NCBI GenBank assembly: GCA_013299115.1
Contig: JAAFKA010000013.1
Span: forward strand, 1-64,000
DNA: 64,000 nucleotides
Origin: Cytophagales bacterium
Lineage (GTDB): Bacteria > Bacteroidota > Bacteroidia > Cytophagales > Thermoflexibacteraceae
Direction of reading: 5' to 3'
The notes below the pieces were generated by a model. That model saw only the letters and a program-made list of their open reading frames with translations, was not told the origin of the DNA and ran no database searches. A program made the translations under genes and the position numbers. Within the stretch, counting starts at the first letter, position 1. Each line of letters begins with the position of its first letter. Positions 60,145 through 64,000 of the stretch are shown one piece after another.

Positions 60145-61194
60145 ATGAAAAGACTTTTACTTTGCCTCTGTTTATGGGTTGGTTGTTTTGGTGTGTTTGC
60201 TCAACCTCGTTTTGAGTGGGCAGTCATACCACAGTACGACCATGCAGGAGATTTTTCGAGTGGTTTGGCGGGAGTAGCCAAAGGACATAAGTACGGCTTT
60301 ATAGACAAAACGGGCAAAATTTTTCTTAAACCCGAATACGAAGGGTTGCGTACTTTTTCCGAAGGATTGGCTGCGGTGGAGAAAGATATAAAGTGGGGAT
60401 TCATAGACAAAACAGGCAAGGTACTCATCGAGTTTAAGTTTGAGTTTTCTCTCTTGGGCAACCACCGATTTATAGAAGGTATGATGCCCTTTAAGGCTGG
60501 CACAGGTTTGTTTGGTTTTATAGACAAAACAGGCAAATTGACAATACCTGCGGTCTATGAAAATGCCCATGAATTTTCGGAAGGATTGGCAGCCGTACAA
60601 AAAAATCACAAGTGGGGTTTTATAGACAAAACGGGCAAATTGGTAGTGAAATGTATTTACAATGAAGTAGGTAGGTTTTCAGGAGGGTTGGCAAGGGTAA
60701 AACAAAACGCCAAATGGGGCTACATAGACCACACAGGTAAGGTAGTGATACCCTTAGACTATCAAGATGCTGAAGATTTTGGCGAAGGATTTGCCCAAGT
60801 TCGCAAAGAAGGCAAAGGATTTTTTATAGATAAAAACAACGCCATGTTGTTCAAAATGCCCCTACCTGCTACGCCTTTCCACAATGGCTTTGCCATTATC
60901 AAATACAAAGACGAATACGGCTATATCAACAAAATAGGCAAATTGGTAATAGTCCCCCAATTTTCTGATGCCCAACCTTTCGAAGAAGGGCTGGCTCGGG
61001 TCTGCGAAGGTGGCAAATATGGTTTTATAGACCGAAACGGCGAATATGTAATTCCTGCTTTGTTCGAAGATGCGGGGTCGTTTTACGAAAATATGTGTGC
61101 CGTTAAGCAAGGTGGCAAATGGGGTTATATCAAAAATCCCCTATCTCCTGAAAACCAAAAAATGCAAGCTGCCAATGCGGTAAGTGGCAATTGA
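60145..61194 (+). CDS. secreted WG-repeat protein
   Basis: A 349-residue protein. A signal peptide (MKRLLLCLCLWVGCFGVFA) precedes nine WG-type repeats of ~33-35 residues, each with a W/Y-G-(F/Y)-I-(D/N)-x-x-G-(K/E) hallmark such as KWGFIDKTGKLV and KYGFIDRNGEYV. WG-repeat proteins form beta-propeller-like or beta-solenoid folds of unknown ligand, often in Bacteroidota cell envelopes. No catalytic motif. It is alone on the plus strand and convergent with the L,D-transpeptidase gene. Confidence 0.92.
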   Translation: MKRLLLCLCLWVGCFGVFAQPRFEWAVIPQYDHAGDFSSGLAGVAKGHKYGFIDKTGKIFLKPEYEGLRTFSEGLAAVEKDIKWGFIDKTGKVLIEFKFEFSLLGNHRFIEGMMPFKAGTGLFGFIDKTGKLTIPAVYENAHEFSEGLAAVQKNHKWGFIDKTGKLVVKCIYNEVGRFSGGLARVKQNAKWGYIDHTGKVVIPLDYQDAEDFGEGFAQVRKEGKGFFIDKNNAMLFKMPLPATPFHNGFAIIKYKDEYGYINKIGKLVIVPQFSDAQPFEEGLARVCEGGKYGFIDRNGEYVIPALFEDAGSFYENMCAVKQGGKWGYIKNPLSPENQKMQAANAVSGN

Positions 61195-61251
61195 ACTTAT
61201 ACCTAAGAAAAAGTATGCGAAACTAATCTTGTGGGTAGACAAGACAATTGC

Positions 61252-63009
61252 CTACTCTATTTGTTGGTCTTTGTCATGCCCATACACATCTTGGCGGAGG
61301 TGCAGGTGCTGGGCAGCATCTACCCATGCGGTTTGGTAGCTGATAACAACCAATATTTGCTTTTCTTTTGGCAACACGACATAATTGATACTTTTTTGGC
61401 TCAATTCCTTTGCTATTTTTTCTTTGTTCCAATCTTTTATGCCTGTCAGCACATAATTTGCCACCTCCGCAGGACACTCCACGCGTATGCAGCCATGACT
61501 GTATGCCCGTTTGTTGCGTGAAAAAAACTTTTTTTCTGGTGTATCGTGCAAATAAACTTGTGCTTTGTTTGGGAAAATAAATTTGATTTTGCCTAAGGCA
61601 TTGCCTTCACTGGGTTTTTGGGTAATGCTATATGGAAAATTATTTTCTGAGAGTCCATACCAATTAATTTGGGTAGGATTTAGTGGAGTTGTGCCACCTT
61701 TTGCACGCAAAACATAGCCATTTCGAGCCAAATAAGCAGGGTTTCGCCTGATTTTGGGCAAAAATTCTTTGCTGGCTATGCTGCTGGGTACAGACCACGT
61801 GGGGTTGAAAATAACATATTGCATGGTATCCGTAAAAATGGGCGTGGGCGTAGTTTTTTTGCCCACCACCACCCGCATAGAACTCACCATACGTTGGTTT
61901 TCATAGAAATACACTCGAAAATCTGGAATATTGACCACCAATAACTTATTTGCTGTATAATAAGGTTTCCATTTTAGCCTTTCCATATTGATTTTTATTT
62001 TGTTGATAGCCTCCGCAGGATTTTCGTTGAGTAACTCTATCATTTCTTTGTTTGCCAATTTTTGAGGAGGTGCATCGGGCAGGGCGTGGCGAAACCGAAA
62101 CCGCAAAACAGCCCTATACAACGTACTATCGAATACAGCAGTCAAAGGAGTTTGCGAGGGCAAATCTCCCAATAATTGCAGGCGTTGTTTCATTGCCACA
62201 AGCGCCGCACTACTATCTGCCATTGCGTAAGCACTGTCGGCATCGAAAGTTACAACAGGAGGTTGTTTTTTGGCAAATTGGAGGTAACGCCACAAAGCCT
62301 TTTGCAAAGGTTTCCATTGCGGGTGTGTGGGCTGAAAAGCTGCCAAAGTTTGTTGCAAATTTTGCCTATACAAACCCTGAAATACTTGCAAAGCTACACT
62401 ATCTTGCAACTGTTGCGGCGTTTGCCACTGTTCAAACTTATATTTTTCTTTGGCAAAAGTAATTCGCCCACAACGGCTGTGCAAGGCAAAACTCAACAGC
62501 GAAGCCGACAACAAAACGTCTAATTTGGCTATTTTTTGCAGCGTGGCTGGTTCTTGCGGTGTTTGGGCTTGCAAAGTCAAACGAAAATAGGCTTTTCTCA
62601 GGCTGTCTGTCCAATAATCTTGTGTACGCAGCCCTTCGGTGTCGGCTGTCCGCAAAGTATTGAGCAAGGAGTCTGTTTTGGGTAGCACCCAACCCGCAGG
62701 CAACCAAACAGGTCGAAAATTGTGGTATTGATAAAACTTTAACAACTGTTTTGCTAAGGCATTTCGGCGGGTGGTGTCGGTAAAATATCGAGGCGAAATT
62801 AAAGAATCGGTATAGGTAATGAGCAAAGCAGTCATCTTAGGCACTTGCGAAGTGTGATACAAAGGCGTAAAAACCTGCAAAGTAAACCGTTGGCGGGGCT
62901 GAAAAGAGAGTTGAGTAAAAAGAAAAAAGCAAGCAAACAGCCCAACAAAGGCTGTCAATAGTTTGTTTTGGTCTATAAATTGTTGCAACAGAATGACTAT
63001 TTTTTGCAT
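61252..63009 (-). CDS. L,D-transpeptidase (YcbB/LdtD-like)
   Basis: A 585-residue protein. An N-terminal membrane anchor (~18-36, LLTAFVGLFACFFLFTQL) is followed by a long stalk and peptidoglycan-binding-like region (~90-350), and the YkuD domain (~375-540) with the catalytic Cys507 in YSHGCIRVECP. Other blocks are MRVVVGKKTTPTPIF, FNPTWSVPSSI and PNKAQVYLHDTP. It forms 3-3 or other non-canonical peptidoglycan cross-links in the periplasm. It starts 40 bases after nadD. Confidence 0.92.
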   Translation of the reverse strand: MQKIVILLQQFIDQNKLLTAFVGLFACFFLFTQLSFQPRQRFTLQVFTPLYHTSQVPKMTALLITYTDSLISPRYFTDTTRRNALAKQLLKFYQYHNFRPVWLPAGWVLPKTDSLLNTLRTADTEGLRTQDYWTDSLRKAYFRLTLQAQTPQEPATLQKIAKLDVLLSASLLSFALHSRCGRITFAKEKYKFEQWQTPQQLQDSVALQVFQGLYRQNLQQTLAAFQPTHPQWKPLQKALWRYLQFAKKQPPVVTFDADSAYAMADSSAALVAMKQRLQLLGDLPSQTPLTAVFDSTLYRAVLRFRFRHALPDAPPQKLANKEMIELLNENPAEAINKIKINMERLKWKPYYTANKLLVVNIPDFRVYFYENQRMVSSMRVVVGKKTTPTPIFTDTMQYVIFNPTWSVPSSIASKEFLPKIRRNPAYLARNGYVLRAKGGTTPLNPTQINWYGLSENNFPYSITQKPSEGNALGKIKFIFPNKAQVYLHDTPEKKFFSRNKRAYSHGCIRVECPAEVANYVLTGIKDWNKEKIAKELSQKSINYVVLPKEKQILVVISYQTAWVDAAQHLHLRQDVYGHDKDQQIE

Positions 63010-63049
63010 TTGCTTTGGTGTAACTTCATATACAAGGATAGTTATCCTT

Positions 63050-63625
63050 TTAGATTAAATAAAACTTTTTCAATTTAATAAAATTTTCAACATCTCTATG
63101 TACCAAATAACGAATAGATTTGCCTTGTTGAATAGACTCGCGAATATAAGTAGCCGAAATTTCTACCATTGGCGACTCTATAAACTTCACTTGGGGGTGC
63201 TGGTGAAACGGCGACACTTCGGCAGCAGGTCTGCGATAAACCAAAAATTCGGCAGTTGCCAACAACTGTTCATAATCTTTCCATTTGTGCAGACTCCCCA
63301 AGTTGTCTTCGCCAATGATGAGCTTAAATTGGTGTTGAGGATATTTTTGTTGCAAATGTTTTAACGTATCAATGGTATAGCTCGGCTTGGGCAAATGAAA
63401 CTCCACATCAGAGGCTACAAACTTCGGGTGGTCGGCAATGGCAAGCCTCACCATATCTATTCTATCGAACTCGTGAAGCAAGGTACTTTTCTTTTTTAGC
63501 GGATTGTGTGGCGACACGACAAACCAAACCTGATTTAAGTCGCCAAATTCCGCCATTGCATTGCCTATAATCAAATGCCCAATGTGAATGGGATTGAAAG
63601 AGCCAAAAAATAAACCTATACGCAT
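63050..63625 (-). CDS. nadD: nicotinate-nucleotide adenylyltransferase
   Basis: A 191-residue nucleotidyltransferase. The phosphate loop GLFFGSFNPIHIGHL (T/HxGH) and the ISATYIRESI motif near the C-terminus fit NadD, which joins ATP to nicotinate mononucleotide in NAD synthesis. KLIIGEDNLGSLHKWKDYE is typical. It is first in a two-gene unit with the L,D-transpeptidase. Confidence 0.95.
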   Translation of the reverse strand: MRIGLFFGSFNPIHIGHLIIGNAMAEFGDLNQVWFVVSPHNPLKKKSTLLHEFDRIDMVRLAIADHPKFVASDVEFHLPKPSYTIDTLKHLQQKYPQHQFKLIIGEDNLGSLHKWKDYEQLLATAEFLVYRRPAAEVSPFHQHPQVKFIESPMVEISATYIRESIQQGKSIRYLVHRDVENFIKLKKFYLI

Positions 63626-63652
63626 GGTGGTAGATAGTAGTTAGTTATATAT

Positions 63653-64000
63653 GTAGTGTGGGCTTCAGCCCACACATAACTCAATACAGGCTTTTAAACG
63701 CCAACTTTTGTATGAATTTGTGCAAAATATAGTCTGTATTATTAAACTGTATCATTAAAAAGGCGTGGGCTGAAGCCCACACATAACTCAATACAGGCTT
63801 TTAAACGCCAACTTTTGTATGAATTTGTGCAAAATATAGTCCGTATTATTAAACTGTATCATTAAAAAGGTGTGGGCTTCAGCCCACACATAACTCAATA
63901 CAGGCTTTTAAACGCCAACTTTTGTATGAATTTGTGCAAAATATAGTCTGTATTATTAAACTGTATCATTAAAAAGGTGTGGGCTTCAGCCCACACATAA
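63653..64000. repeat. 107-bp tandem repeat with REP-like hairpin, running off the window
   Basis: Three units of 107 bases and the start of a fourth, each beginning with a gtgggcttcagcccacac hairpin and followed by acataactcaatacaggc and an AT-rich part. In the second unit the hairpin loop is reversed (gggctgaagccc instead of gggcttcagccc). The first unit carries the GTAG foot (atGTAGtgtggg). It lies upstream of nadD and continues past base 64000. Confidence 0.92.

Noticed and set aside
63653-64000. CRISPR array or tandem tRNA-like repeat
   Set aside because: The units are 107 bp direct repeats without unique spacers.
1-64000. tRNA, rRNA, riboswitch or CRISPR elsewhere in the window
   Set aside because: No cloverleaf-like sequence, rRNA motif or known riboswitch core was found by eye. 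A covariance-model scan would be needed to exclude small RNAs.

Overview
The window is AT-rich DNA of a Bacteroidota bacterium, most likely a Cytophagales-type member. This is inferred from Bacteroidota-style promoters (TTTG, about 20 bases, then TAnnTTTG), many lipoproteins, Bacteroidota-type LptE and HemW, several propeller/TPR/GAF proteins ending in SpoIIE phosphatases, and hairpin repeats in most intergenic gaps. No rRNA, tRNA, CRISPR array, prophage or complete insertion sequence was recognised. The species cannot be named from sequence alone.

Layout. 0-2 kb: the end of a secreted protein and two tandem paralogous lipoproteins. 2.4-16.4 kb: a signalling block with three PP2C-type SpoIIE phosphatases (propeller-, GAF- and TPR-linked), a GAF-PAS-PAS-PAS protein with no output domain, an Rpn-type nuclease, a TPR protein and an M23 endopeptidase. 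16.5-34.5 kb: mostly housekeeping genes (acyl-CoA dehydrogenase, NlpC/P60 hydrolase, LolD-like ATPase, dienoyl-CoA isomerase-like protein, orphan DNA methyltransferase, metal-efflux adaptor, PstS-like lipoprotein, SixA-like phosphatase, HemW, TrmH-type methylase, glutamine amidotransferase, LptE, CoaX). 35-44 kb: a rhodanese, a fourth SpoIIE phosphatase with four GAF domains, a YdeI-like protein, a SiaC-type phosphoprotein, FkbM methyltransferase, free-methionine-sulfoxide reductase, CcmC/CcsA-like protein, S1/P1-type nuclease and an M20 amidohydrolase. 44.7-51.4 kb: a small repeat-bearing secreted protein, QueE, a caspase-fold protein lacking the catalytic His, oligopeptidase B and a MazF-type toxin-antitoxin pair. 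51.5-57.9 kb: a tripartite RND efflux operon (TolC, an acyl carrier protein, adaptor, pump) with hairpin repeats at every junction, including an 11-hairpin array. 58.6-63.6 kb: CvpA, PanB, a WG-repeat protein, an L,D-transpeptidase and NadD. The window ends in a 107-bp tandem repeat.

Two themes stand out. First, four SpoIIE phosphatases with different sensors share one linker motif and lie within 36 kb, next to a SiaC homologue. In the SiaABC system, SiaC is the substrate of a SpoIIE-type phosphatase, so several sensors may converge on one threonine phospho-switch. Second, the intergenic DNA holds several families of small palindromic elements: a ~101-bp MITE-like family with 15-bp terminal inverted repeats (four copies), a REP-like family with a GTAG foot before the hairpin, and at least four further hairpin families. 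Some have entered coding sequence, at the TolC N-terminus and the last codons of one phosphatase.
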